Source: Planctomycetaceae bacterium (GTDB taxonomy: Bacteria > Planctomycetota > Planctomycetia > Planctomycetales > Planctomycetaceae). Taken from it: 44,049 nucleotides of DNA. The position numbers were made by a program, and so were the translations under genes. A model generated the notes under the pieces. That model saw only the letters and a program-made list of their open reading frames with translations. It ran no database searches and was not told the origin of the DNA. The stretch spans positions 1 to 44,049 of the forward strand of contig JAGQQG010000052.1 in NCBI GenBank assembly GCA_020426325.1. The letters are read 5' to 3'. This document shows positions 26,519-35,081 of this stretch, one piece after another; the stretch's first letter is position 1, and every line of letters starts with the position of its first letter.

Positions 26519-27301
26519 TCATCTCAGCTTGTGCGATCTCAGCAACTCAATCAAGCGTGCGGGATTGTCTGTCTGGATCGCGTCCACTTCAAGTTCGATG
26601 GCTCTGAGGACACCGGCTTCCGTATCGAAGATGCCAGGATTGTCGACCCAGACCTGAGCACCTGCTTCATGGGCTGCTTTCGTCTGCTCAACGGTCCATT
26701 CCAGGATGTTGCCATCCAGAGTTTCCGGCTTCAGGTCGGTGACCAGCTTATCAATTTCCTCAGCACTCCCCGGATGTGGCGGCATAATCCAGACGGCGGG
26801 GTTCAGCGATTTGTACTCGCGGAGTTCCTCGACAGAACCATAGACAACGACCTCTTTAAGCATTTTGTGTTTTTCGACAGCAGCTAACACATCGGCGGGC
26901 GAAGCGTCTTTGTGGTCGATGTAAACCTTGAGTTTTCCCTGGCACGCCTCAAGAGCTTCATCGAAAGTGGGCACCCTCTCGCTTGGCCAATCCGTCCCAA
27001 AACTGAGTTCACGGATTTCTGCCAGCGTCTTGTCAGCAACTCGTCCCTCACCGTTTGTCGTGCGATCGACCGTACCATCGTGCATCAGCACGAGTTGATT
27101 GTCACGGGTCGTTCGAACGTCTACCTCCACGTAATCGCAGCCAATCTCGGCAGCTTTACGTATTGCAGCGAGGCTATTCTCCGGTGCTTCATGATGGGCT
27201 CCACGATGGGCAATCACGATGACCCGCTTTGATGCCTGCTCGGCAGACATGACAGCAGATGCGTGCAGGACAAGAAACAGAAGAACCAATCGCAACATCA
27301 T
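26519..27301 (-). CDS. glpQ: Secreted glycerophosphodiester phosphodiesterase, 260 aa
   Basis: After a signal peptide (LRLVLLFLVLHASAVMSAEQ, residues 3-22) comes the GDPD signature: His32 and Arg33 in VIAHRGAHHEAPENS, Glu41, then EVDVRTTRDNQLVLMHD with Glu59, Asp61 and His74. These are the metal-binding and catalytic residues of the family, which hydrolyses glycerophosphodiesters such as glycerophosphocholine into glycerol-3-phosphate and an alcohol. GGGGAG lies seven bases before ATG 27301. The OPA-type transporter gene follows on the same strand after about 170 bases, consistent with extracytoplasmic release and import of glycerol-3-phosphate. The symbol is used by family resemblance. Confidence 0.9.
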   Translation of the reverse strand: MMLRLVLLFLVLHASAVMSAEQASKRVIVIAHRGAHHEAPENSLAAIRKAAEIGCDYVEVDVRTTRDNQLVLMHDGTVDRTTNGEGRVADKTLAEIRELSFGTDWPSERVPTFDEALEACQGKLKVYIDHKDASPADVLAAVEKHKMLKEVVVYGSVEELREYKSLNPAVWIMPPHPGSAEEIDKLVTDLKPETLDGNILEWTVEQTKAAHEAGAQVWVDNPGIFDTEAGVLRAIELEVDAIQTDNPARLIELLRSHKLR

Positions 27302-28121
27302 GACGATGCTCCCCGGAAACGCTGTCCGAATCTTTCACATTGTTCGGTGCAAACAGGCGAAATAGGTCCTCATGATAACCACCATAGAGGCAATCCGACA
27401 TGCAGTGGCTGAGAGGTCTCGGCCGATTGAACCCCTCGAAAGAGTCTCTCCTTGACCCTCATCCCTTTTACCCAATCAGGCTGATAACTGATAACTCATG
27501 GACCACGAGGCAGTGACAGAACCCGCGAGTTCGCAAACGGTTTAAGTTCGTAAACGGTTTATCTGAGTCGCTTTGAGAACTTGTCCATGAGTGGACGGAA
27601 CGCTGTCTGACTTTCATCAGGGTCAGCGTGAGGCTTTACCCGCCAAGGGGAGGGCAAGACAAGGGGTATCGACGTCGGGTTTGGACAACTCGGCATTATC
27701 ACTATCTTGATGGGACAGGCTCACACCTGTGCTTTGATGACACAGTGACATGCACAGTTTGAGCAATCTTTCCTGTCGTTTTCGATTCAGTTTCAGCGAT
27801 TTGACTTTCTGTGAACGATGGAACGTGTTCATCTCTCCATCATTGCGTTAAAAGAGAATGCGTGGAGTTATTTCATCAGAACAATCAGACAGCGGGAAGC
27901 CTGTACGCGAGACTGCTTCGGTGTAGTTGAAAATCCAGACAATGATGGATCGTCCTTGATCTGGCATGGTGCCGGTCGGTAAGAAGAGGAACAGCATTTG
28001 CTTGCCAGTGAATCCAGCTTCACGAGAACGGAGAACGCTGACGAAGCTGGGAACTTGCGTGTTGGAGTGCTTCTGCGAGTCAGTGATTCCTCACTCGTCG
28101 ACTCTCAACTTGGGTGTTGCC
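27302..28121. other. Gene-poor 820-base gap
   Basis: No protein with convincing features is seen between the divergent glpQ-like and thioredoxin-like genes. A 69-codon minus frame at 27623-27832 and the upstream extension from 27966 lack domains and signal peptides. A two-copy 17-base tandem repeat lies at 27529-27562. Promoters for both flanking genes should lie here, but none stood out. Confidence 0.5.
27529..27562. repeat. Two-copy 17-bp tandem repeat
   Basis: GTTCGCAAACGGTTTAA is followed directly by GTTCGTAAACGGTTTAT, two mismatches in 17. It may be a paired binding site or a slippage product. Confidence 0.7.
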
Positions 28122-28805
28122 ATGTTGTTGCTCTCAGACAAACGATTGTTGCTGATCGTCACGGGGATGCTGGTCCAGATCGGAGCGTTCAGTGGCCCGA
28201 CTGATGCCCAGGAGACAACGCAATGTTTCTCCCTCGAGTTCTTTTATGATTCGAGTGTCGATGACTCTGCAGAACTCCGGTCTGCATTGAGTGAGTTTGC
28301 GGAGGAGAGAACCGGTTTAATTCTGCACTTCCGGGATCTCAATCAAGACGAGCAACTCAAACTCCGAATCGACGACATTTCGCGACATTTCGGCATGCAG
28401 GAAATCAAACTCCCTGCGATTTATGGATTGAAGTATGTCGTTGACGGACTTCAGACACGTGAACAACTGGAGCGGCGCCTGGACGAAGTTCTGACGATGA
28501 CCGCTTACGTGCGGAATGGGTGTCCTCATTGCCGGGATGCCAAGGCGTTCCTTGGAATGTATGCGGTGCGCTATCCGGCTTTGGAAATCGTTTTTAAGGA
28601 AGTGATCACGAGCCAGGAGAACCAGCAGGAAATGCAGTCCGTTGTTCGGCGCTACCGTCAGCAGGCCGTCAGCCTTCCGGTCCTTCACTATTGCAACAGC
28701 TTGACGGTCGGCTTTGATCGAGAGGAAACGACGGGCAAGAGGGTCTTACAAACGCTGGACTACTGGTCACGCGCCTGTACGCCTAAAAAAAAAACTGACC
28801 CTTGA
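28122..28805 (+). CDS. Exported thioredoxin-like protein with CPHC motif, 227 aa
   Basis: Residues 1-30 form a signal peptide (LLLIVTGMLVQIGAF, cleavage near TDAQE). Two thioredoxin-like halves follow. The first (about 35-115) keeps a cis-Pro loop (IKLPAIYGL) but has no CxxC. The second has the redox centre Cys134-Pro-His-Cys137 (VRNGCPHCRDAKAFL) and the cis-Pro loop VSLPVLHYC (Pro186). CPHC is the DsbA/DsbC-like dithiol, so an extracytoplasmic thiol role is likely. I chose ATG 28122; the frame is open to 27966. The gene ends in a run of ten A (28785-28794) and stops one base before the start of a CcdA/DsbD-like membrane gene, its probable electron donor. Confidence 0.82.
   Translation: MLLLSDKRLLLIVTGMLVQIGAFSGPTDAQETTQCFSLEFFYDSSVDDSAELRSALSEFAEERTGLILHFRDLNQDEQLKLRIDDISRHFGMQEIKLPAIYGLKYVVDGLQTREQLERRLDEVLTMTAYVRNGCPHCRDAKAFLGMYAVRYPALEIVFKEVITSQENQQEMQSVVRRYRQQAVSLPVLHYCNSLTVGFDREETTGKRVLQTLDYWSRACTPKKKTDP
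28785..28794 (+). other. A10 homopolymer at the gene junction
   Basis: Ten consecutive A lie in the last codons of the thioredoxin-like gene. The frame of the next gene is open through this tract from 28714. Loss of one A in the transcript would therefore fuse the two proteins in frame, making this a candidate transcriptional-slippage or sequencing-error site. Confidence 0.85.
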
Positions 28806-28806
28806 A

Positions 28807-29913
28807 ATGGGAGTGCGATCTTCACACCCATTGGTTCTTCAGACTCCGGTGGGAGTGAACCGAACTGCTTGGCGACCAAGGCTGGCATCCTTGATCTCGC
28901 CAACCCTCCTGACGCCATTAGCCTATGCCGGGTTTTCGAATCGGGAATCCACCACATCGGATGGTGCGCTCCGAGTTCCCGTCGAAGGGTCGGCAGCTCC
29001 AGATCCACAGCCGCATGATGCGCCATTGCCACCCCCCTCTGAGGATGTTCCTCTTCCAATCCCCGGAGGGGATTTCTCCGGCGAGAATGAGACGAATGAC
29101 GACGTCCCCTTGCCAATTCCGATCACGGATGGTGATGCTGATCCAGCCCAACGGGTGACACCATTGGAAGAAGATGAAGTCGAACTGCCAATTTTGGGCG
29201 TCGTTGATGCCAGTCAACTTGGTATGCCTGCCTTCACTCTGGCTGTTGGACTTGTTGATGGATTCAATCCATGCGCCATGTGGGTTTTGTTGTTTCTGCT
29301 GTCCCTACTGGTCAATCTGAAGAGTCGCAAGAAGATGCTCGCGATTGCTGGTGTCTTCGTTTTCATCAGTGGCCTTGCCTACTTTGCTTTCATGGCGGCC
29401 TGGCTCAATGTCTTCCTTTTCATTGGGTATCTGCGGCCTGTGCAATTCATGCTCGGATTGATATCCCTAATCGCCGGCGGAATTCACATCAAAGACTTCT
29501 TCGCCTTCAAGAAGGGGGTGTCGCTCTCAATTCCGGATTCAGCCAAGCCGGGCATTTACGCGCGCGTCCGCAGAATCATCAATGCAGAGACGATGTGGGC
29601 GGCCATGCTGGGAGCGGTTGTCCTTGCTGTTTTGGTGAACATTATTGAACTGTTGTGCACAGCCGGTCTCCCGGCACTTTACACCAACGTGCTCACGATG
29701 CAGAAATTTCCACCGTGGAAAAACTATGCATATCTGGCTCTCTACAACATGGCCTATATGCTCGATGACAGCATTATGGTCATCATCGCAGTCGTGACCC
29801 TTGGACGACGAAAACTTCAGGAGAAAGAAGGCCGTTGGCTGAAGCTGGTCAGCGGGCTGCTGATTTTCACACTCGGTATTCTGATGATCTTCAAACCGGA
29901 ATGGTTGGTTTAA
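28807..29913 (+). CDS. CcdA/DsbD-like thiol electron-transfer membrane protein, 368 aa
   Basis: The C-terminal 230 residues form six or so membrane helices with the two reactive cysteines of the CcdA/DsbD superfamily: Cys156 in VDGFNPCAMWVLLFLLSLLV and Cys284 in ELLCTAGLPALYTNVL. The N-terminal 140 residues are extracytoplasmic and low-complexity, with repeated PLPIP motifs (DVPLPIPG, DDVPLPIPI). A possible weak signal segment is LASLISPTLLTPLAYA. Expected function: to carry electrons from cytoplasmic thioredoxin across the membrane to the partner CPHC protein encoded one base upstream. No ribosome site is visible before ATG 28807, so translation is probably coupled, or the two frames are fused through the A10 tract. 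Confidence 0.85.
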   Translation: MGVRSSHPLVLQTPVGVNRTAWRPRLASLISPTLLTPLAYAGFSNRESTTSDGALRVPVEGSAAPDPQPHDAPLPPPSEDVPLPIPGGDFSGENETNDDVPLPIPITDGDADPAQRVTPLEEDEVELPILGVVDASQLGMPAFTLAVGLVDGFNPCAMWVLLFLLSLLVNLKSRKKMLAIAGVFVFISGLAYFAFMAAWLNVFLFIGYLRPVQFMLGLISLIAGGIHIKDFFAFKKGVSLSIPDSAKPGIYARVRRIINAETMWAAMLGAVVLAVLVNIIELLCTAGLPALYTNVLTMQKFPPWKNYAYLALYNMAYMLDDSIMVIIAVVTLGRRKLQEKEGRWLKLVSGLLIFTLGILMIFKPEWLV

Positions 29914-30109
29914 GGACATAGTCCATCAACCTCGCTGATTCTTGCATCCCGAGAAATGTCAGGTGAGTCATTTCGGGGTTCATCGCACGGCCTTCGCACG
30001 TCGATGCCCCGTGAGCCGAATCCAAACAGATCACCGCTCAACAAACGGCCTGGTACGGGCAGCAAGCATGGACTGCGTATTACTGAAAACCAAATCAAAA
30101 CAATCAACG
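29914..30109. other. Gap between convergent CcdA-like and autotransporter genes
   Basis: About 196 bases between two convergent stops. No hairpin with a U-run and no gene were seen. Confidence 0.4.
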
Positions 30110-31714
30110 TCACCAGTTGATTGCGATGCCGCCGCGGCCGGTGTGTTGGTTGTGCTGTGTCGTGAACTGGAGGTCGTAGTCTGCGAAGAGGTCGATGCCG
30201 TTGAGGGTTGCGTAGTTGAGGCCGGCGCCGACTTCACCGAACTCGTTTCCCAGACTGGCGCCGGTAATAGGAAAGACCGCTCCGCCGGTTGCGAAGGAGC
30301 CGTTGATCACTCGGTCACCGTCGATAAACTCCTGGATGTATGCGACTCGCATTCGAGGAGTGAGCGTGTTGCCGTTACGCCTCTCGAATGATCGGGCCAG
30401 GTCTACACCTGCAATCCCGCGAGCAGAGTCGAGTTGCTCGGCCTCGATACTCAGATTTGAGGGGGCTGCCCCGGTCTCACGAAAGCCATCAAGATTGATG
30501 TGCTGATATTGCAGAGCGAGATGCGGGCGCATCGTCCAACCGAGCAGGTACAGATTTTGGCCGACTTCTGTGTAGAGCAGCAATGCGTTGCTGTCACGAT
30601 CTCCCAAGGCTGTCCCGGTTGCTGTCTGCCGATCGGTAGTGTAGCTCCCAAAGTGATAGCCCAGGATGCCTGTGGCGTAGGCTCGCTCAGCGAAGCGTGT
30701 GTTGGCATAGAGTGCCAGCCCGGCGGCTTTCACCCTGCTGTCCGTTCCTGCTCCATCTCCTCCTGCAACATAGATGTTTCCGGCGATTCCCACGAGAGTT
30801 TGCGGCCCCATGATCTGCTGAATGCCGAAGGCCGTCCCGGCGAAATCGTAGTCGAAACCTCCATCAACGTGGCCATTCACTCCATAACCGGCGATCCACA
30901 GGTTTCTCTGCATGCTCGGTCCTTGTGCCCGAACGACTAGGCCTGATTGTTCGAAGATGGAGCCAACCGAATCAGCAGTCGTTTCAGTGGCTCCAAGACG
31001 GATGAATGACCGACGTGATCCAACTCCAGTATCCACAGGGACGAGATTCCGGTTCGGCCGCAGATAGCGAGGTCCTTCATCGCTGCGTAACCTGCGAGCT
31101 AACAGACTGAGAAACTGACTGTTCGCCTGGAGTTCGGCGATCGGCATACTGGCGAAAGTGCCACTACCTGAACCGTCACGAGCTTCCATCACGATGAGCT
31201 GCCAGAAGTTGAGCATCCCCGAATCACCGCCGGCAGTGTCGTTAATGACTAGTGTCCAGATACCTGCCGTGTCCTCTCCATCGAACGCGGCGAGCGCGTT
31301 CTGAGGTTTGTATGATCCCGTGGCAATCGGGTCGCCAAACGGATAGGCCGGGATCGGCTCCGGAAACTCAATCGCTGCCTCATCGTCAAAGAGATATCCA
31401 CCGTCGATCGCAGTCAGGTCGTGCGCCAGGTTGCTGGCAAACAACTCGACCATGGTCCCATTCGGCGAGGTCAGGATGGCCTGCAGGTCACCCTGATACG
31501 AGTGGTTGTAGTCGAGGTTGACATCCAGGTCGCCGATCATCAGGTAATCGCCCACAGTGATCATGGATGTGGTGCTCCCGAGTGTGACGCCCGGTGACCC
31601 AATCGGAATCCCGAGTGGTGTATCGGTCGAGGTGTAGGTTTGAGCCTGGCCGCTGCTCAGGGACAAGAGGAGGACAACAACCGTCGATAGCAAATGCCTC
31701 CATGTCACACTCAT
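30110..31714 (-). CDS. P-domain plus autotransporter beta-barrel protein, 534 aa
   Basis: A signal peptide (LLSTVVVLLLSLSSGQAQ, residues 8-25) is followed by a proprotein-convertase P-domain (about 35-190) with LDVNLDYNHSYQGDLQAILT, SPNGTMVELF and the ending AGIWTLVINDTAGGDSGMLN. A linker of about 75 residues (from SMPIAELQANSQFLSLLARR) leads to a roughly 260-residue barrel. Its alternating strands begin at NLWIAGYGVNGHVDGGFDYD and it ends in GGIAINW, the terminal aromatic typical of outer-membrane barrels. AAGGAAG lies seven bases before ATG 31714. The expected location is the outer membrane with the P-domain as passenger. No protease domain is present, so this is an adhesin or binding protein rather than a convertase. 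Confidence 0.87.
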   Translation of the reverse strand: MSVTWRHLLSTVVVLLLSLSSGQAQTYTSTDTPLGIPIGSPGVTLGSTTSMITVGDYLMIGDLDVNLDYNHSYQGDLQAILTSPNGTMVELFASNLAHDLTAIDGGYLFDDEAAIEFPEPIPAYPFGDPIATGSYKPQNALAAFDGEDTAGIWTLVINDTAGGDSGMLNFWQLIVMEARDGSGSGTFASMPIAELQANSQFLSLLARRLRSDEGPRYLRPNRNLVPVDTGVGSRRSFIRLGATETTADSVGSIFEQSGLVVRAQGPSMQRNLWIAGYGVNGHVDGGFDYDFAGTAFGIQQIMGPQTLVGIAGNIYVAGGDGAGTDSRVKAAGLALYANTRFAERAYATGILGYHFGSYTTDRQTATGTALGDRDSNALLLYTEVGQNLYLLGWTMRPHLALQYQHINLDGFRETGAAPSNLSIEAEQLDSARGIAGVDLARSFERRNGNTLTPRMRVAYIQEFIDGDRVINGSFATGGAVFPITGASLGNEFGEVGAGLNYATLNGIDLFADYDLQFTTQHNQHTGRGGIAINW

Positions 31715-32136
31715 GACCCGCTTCCTTTGCTCTCGTTGACATCAACGCGGACAAGAATCGGTGCAGGAATTATGACTGAACCGACTCCCCAAATAGCTCC
31801 AATCCAATTTTTCGGTTCATCTGTTGTCACCGCACCATGAATGAGTGCTTTCCCGCTCGAACCGTTGCCATCCCCACATCAGACCGCAGCGTCAAAGTCG
31901 ACCTGATCGTCAACCTCAAAGCATCCTGTTGAACATCGACAGGCGACGAGTCATCTGCACAAACAGAAGAATCGGCAATGACGGCCTCTCCTCCCTGACG
32001 TGAAGACTCGAATTCACCGAGAGGGACCGTTTTGCGTGCAATAGTTGTGAGGCCTTTTCGCAACACATCACTACGGTCGCTATTTGCGCCTGTTGCAGGC
32101 GTTGTTTGATCGTGCTCATCTCTCAAGGACTCACTC
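31715..32136. promoter_or_regulatory. Divergent upstream region with a small leader hairpin
   Basis: This 422-base gap separates the autotransporter and ATP-grasp genes. It should hold both promoters. At 32087-32101 a 6-bp hairpin (CGCCTG, loop TTG, CAGGCG) followed by TTGTTT sits 35 bases before the ATP-grasp start, a possible leader element or weak attenuator. The minus-strand frame at 31827-32165 has no recognisable features and is not called. Confidence 0.4.
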
Positions 32137-33444
32137 ATGTCGAACGACAGCCCTACTCTCGACATTCAGCGGACTTCGCCAGCCATGAATTATCCCAAGT
32201 GGATGCTTCAGGCAGCCCAGGCAGGTAAGGGGCTCGGCTCGTTGATTTGGGAACTCAGCTCGCTGATGTTCGGCCCAGGCAAATTGCAGCCCCAAGAGTA
32301 CTTCATGTACGAGTTGTACGATGATGAGCGTTACACCCTTGAAGCTAAGCGAACCTTCGTGGGCGACAACGCTCCCACCGTTCCTTCTCCCTGGCCGGAA
32401 ATTGCCAACGACAAGCCAACTTTAACCGCCCTCTTAAAGGGGCTTGATCTGCCAATCCCGGAAACACAGGCCATCGTACATAAGACACGCAGCTTCGCGG
32501 ACGCTGCGACATTACGAAACCGTGAAGACGTTGGTCGGTTTCTACGCAAGGATGCCGCTTACCCCATTTTTGGTAAGCCGTTCGACGGGATGTGCAGTCT
32601 CGGCACTGCCAACATCTCCCGGTATGACGCAAAGCAGGACAGTTTGGTGTTGTCCAGCGGACATCTGCTCCCGTTGGAATCCTTAATTGACCAGCTTGAG
32701 TCGCTAGGCTGGCGATACCTGTTTCAGACCCTGTTGCGCCCACATCCGAGCCTTCTGCCCATCATCGGTGACAATGTGAGCACCGTGCGAATGTTCGTCC
32801 TGTCTGACCGTGAAGGTTGCGTCCTGTTGCGGGCAGCCTGGAAGATCCCGGTCGGGAACAACGGGGCGGACAACTTCTGGCGGCAGGGAAATGTGCTCGC
32901 AGGCATCGATGTCGAAACAGGGCGCATCGTGATGGCAAGACGCCGTACGGCCGAAGGCACAGAGGTCATTACACGGCATCCGGAGTCGGAAGCAAGTTTC
33001 GAAAACATGGAGTTCCCCGAATGGCAAGCGATGCGGGAAGTCGTCCTGCGTGCCGCTGCCAACCTGCCCGGCTGTCACTTCCAGGGCTGGGATGTCGCGT
33101 TAACCGACCGTGGACCGGTGCTGGTCGAACTCGAAGGGGACGGTGGCGACCCCATCATGGAACAGCTCTGCTTCAACACCGGCCTGTTACAGGGCCGCTA
33201 TCAGGCATTCATTGAGAGTGCAGACGAGATCGAAAAGGAAAAGCAGGCCAAAAAGAAGGCCCAACGTGCGACGTCGCTTCGTAATAACTTCGCCCAGCTC
33301 TCACTCATTGGACAATCGAACCGACCAGCAACACAAAGCGAAATTGATCCGGAAGAGGTTCGAGCTGAGTTACAGCAGGAAGGCAAAGAAGCATCCCACG
33401 ACGAATTTGACCCGGCCGCAGAAACGGTCATCGTAGGCTCATGA
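32137..33444 (+). CDS. ATP-grasp ligase (sugar-transfer-associated ATP-grasp type), 435 aa
   Basis: The central and C-terminal regions match the sugar-transfer-associated ATP-grasp family. Present are a nucleotide-binding stretch YPIFGKPFDGMCSLGT, then DNVSTVRMFVLSDREGCVLL with its RAAWKIPVGNNGADNFWRQG continuation, then FQGWDVALTDRGPVLVELEG with acidic metal ligands and GDPIMEQLCFNTGLL. The C-terminal 60 residues are charged (EIEKEKQAKKKAQRA). It has no signal peptide and is cytoplasmic. ATP-grasp enzymes join a carboxylate to an amine, thiol or hydroxyl through an acyl-phosphate. AAGGA lies eight bases before ATG 32137, and the stop overlaps the next start (ATGA). With two PLP enzymes downstream, an amino-acid-derived product is likely. 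Its substrates are unknown. Confidence 0.83.
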   Translation: MSNDSPTLDIQRTSPAMNYPKWMLQAAQAGKGLGSLIWELSSLMFGPGKLQPQEYFMYELYDDERYTLEAKRTFVGDNAPTVPSPWPEIANDKPTLTALLKGLDLPIPETQAIVHKTRSFADAATLRNREDVGRFLRKDAAYPIFGKPFDGMCSLGTANISRYDAKQDSLVLSSGHLLPLESLIDQLESLGWRYLFQTLLRPHPSLLPIIGDNVSTVRMFVLSDREGCVLLRAAWKIPVGNNGADNFWRQGNVLAGIDVETGRIVMARRRTAEGTEVITRHPESEASFENMEFPEWQAMREVVLRAAANLPGCHFQGWDVALTDRGPVLVELEGDGGDPIMEQLCFNTGLLQGRYQAFIESADEIEKEKQAKKKAQRATSLRNNFAQLSLIGQSNRPATQSEIDPEEVRAELQQEGKEASHDEFDPAAETVIVGS

Positions 33445-35066
33445 ACTGCTCACTGCACAGAAGCATTCTACGGCTGGCGCATCGTATGAGTGAGAAAGGT
33501 CGCCCAGTGAAGAATTTTGTCGATGCGGCCTATGAGCAGCTGATTATCTCCGGTGGCGACTCTCGTCTGCTGCTGGGAGAAGACGGACTCAACCCCTATG
33601 GGTGCGGATCTCATCCCAACGAACAACTCGCCTTCGGTTCGTGCACCTGCTCGACTCCATCAGCGCGCGGTGTAGCAGCTGCCAAAGCGATCGTCGATCG
33701 ACTTCGACGTTCCAGGTCGACAGCCGAAATGGCAAACTCGATCCGCACGGAACAACGAATGCGTCTAAAGACACTGCTCAGACTGCCGAAAGAAGTCGAC
33801 GTCGCGATTACACCGTCGGGGACAGACGTTGAATTGCTGGCATTAGCGTTGGCCGCAGGGGGACATCAGCGACGTATCGTCAACATCGTGGTCGGTCCCA
33901 CCGAGGTGGGCAGTGGCACGACGCTCGCTGCATCGGGAATGCACTACGATCACCTCGTCCCCAGCGGACGACAAGTCGAGTCCGGCACACCCGTCTGCTC
34001 ACAACTCGCTGACCGGGTGACTCTGAAGACGATTGACATCCGCGATGATCGAGGAGAGATCATTAATGAGGTCTACCTCGATACTTTGGTCACGGAAGTG
34101 GTCACTGAAGCTGTGGCCAGTGATGCACATGTGCTCTTGCATCTGGTGGCTCACAGCAAGACCGGCATGCATGCACCGAGCTTGGAATGCATAGACCGCA
34201 TTTCCCGCAACCTGCCCAACGACGTGACGATCGTCATCGACGCTGCACAGGGACGAGTCAGCCGACGTGGACTGCGAGAGGTTCTGAACAAGGGGCATCT
34301 GGTGATGTTCACCGGATCGAAGTTCTATGGCGGACCTCCGTTCTCGGGAGCACTCTTCGTTCCGCCGAGATGGCAACCGCGGCATCGTGGCATCACAACT
34401 TTACCCTCGGGTTTCGACGACTACTTCACCGCCGCCGAGATGCCCGAGTCTTGGACAGAAGTGCGACGGCACATCACGGGATCTCAAAACTACGGATCAC
34501 TTCTCAGATGGGAAGCAGCCTTGGCAGAAATGGATGCCTATTATCGAGTCTCCAGCGAGACGCGACTGGTCATACTCCGGGCATTTGAAGAGTCTGTTCC
34601 CGAAATCTTTAACAACGCGGAAGGAATCCAGTTATTGACGGTGTTCCCACCGATTCATGATGACACACAGACACGGCTCCTCGAATCGAAAACGACTGTG
34701 TTTGGTTTCCGTGCTCATGCAAATGGTCAGGCCCTGGACCGCAAGGAACTGAAGGAGATCCACAGGGATCTCAACACGGCTTTTAACGCTGTCTCGACGC
34801 AAAGCACAATGTCACGTCGTTTTCATATTGGTCAACCGGTCCCTCTCAATGATGACATGGCTGCCCTACGCATCGCGATTGGCGGTGAGATGATTGTCCG
34901 GATCGCGATGGACCTTCGTCTGGGCGTCTCTTTAGAGGAACGCATCGAATGGATGCGGGCAGAGTTACTTCACTTGCGAAAGAAGACCGAGGCACTGATC
35001 GCGATGCGTGCCACGACACACGCATCGCCGGAACCAATCCCTGATGCCACTCTGGTCGTCAACTGA
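33441..35066 (+). CDS. Unclassified fold-type-I PLP-dependent enzyme, 541 aa
   Basis: I do not recognise the subfamily, but the fold-type-I PLP core is clear. ITPSGTDVELLALALA (123-138) is the phosphate-cup region. Asp267 in DVTIVIDAAQGRVSRRG would pair with the pyridine nitrogen, and Lys294 in VMFTGSKFYGGPPFSGALFV would be the Schiff-base lysine. A Cys-containing N-terminal stretch (NPYGCGSHPN, FGSCTCSTPS) is unusual. The length exceeds ordinary cysteine-desulfurase or aminotransferase sizes by about 120 residues. The gene overlaps the ATP-grasp gene by four bases (ATGA) and precedes the decarboxylase-like gene by 15. A second Met at residue 16 (33486) is an alternative start. Decarboxylase, aminotransferase or condensing roles all remain possible. 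Confidence 0.8.
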   Translation: MNCSLHRSILRLAHRMSEKGRPVKNFVDAAYEQLIISGGDSRLLLGEDGLNPYGCGSHPNEQLAFGSCTCSTPSARGVAAAKAIVDRLRRSRSTAEMANSIRTEQRMRLKTLLRLPKEVDVAITPSGTDVELLALALAAGGHQRRIVNIVVGPTEVGSGTTLAASGMHYDHLVPSGRQVESGTPVCSQLADRVTLKTIDIRDDRGEIINEVYLDTLVTEVVTEAVASDAHVLLHLVAHSKTGMHAPSLECIDRISRNLPNDVTIVIDAAQGRVSRRGLREVLNKGHLVMFTGSKFYGGPPFSGALFVPPRWQPRHRGITTLPSGFDDYFTAAEMPESWTEVRRHITGSQNYGSLLRWEAALAEMDAYYRVSSETRLVILRAFEESVPEIFNNAEGIQLLTVFPPIHDDTQTRLLESKTTVFGFRAHANGQALDRKELKEIHRDLNTAFNAVSTQSTMSRRFHIGQPVPLNDDMAALRIAIGGEMIVRIAMDLRLGVSLEERIEWMRAELLHLRKKTEALIAMRATTHASPEPIPDATLVVN

Positions 35067-35081
35067 TAAGCTGACACGATC

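Noticed and set aside
31827..32165. 112-codon minus-strand frame upstream of the ATP-grasp gene
   Set aside because: It overlaps the start of a well-supported gene and shows no features.
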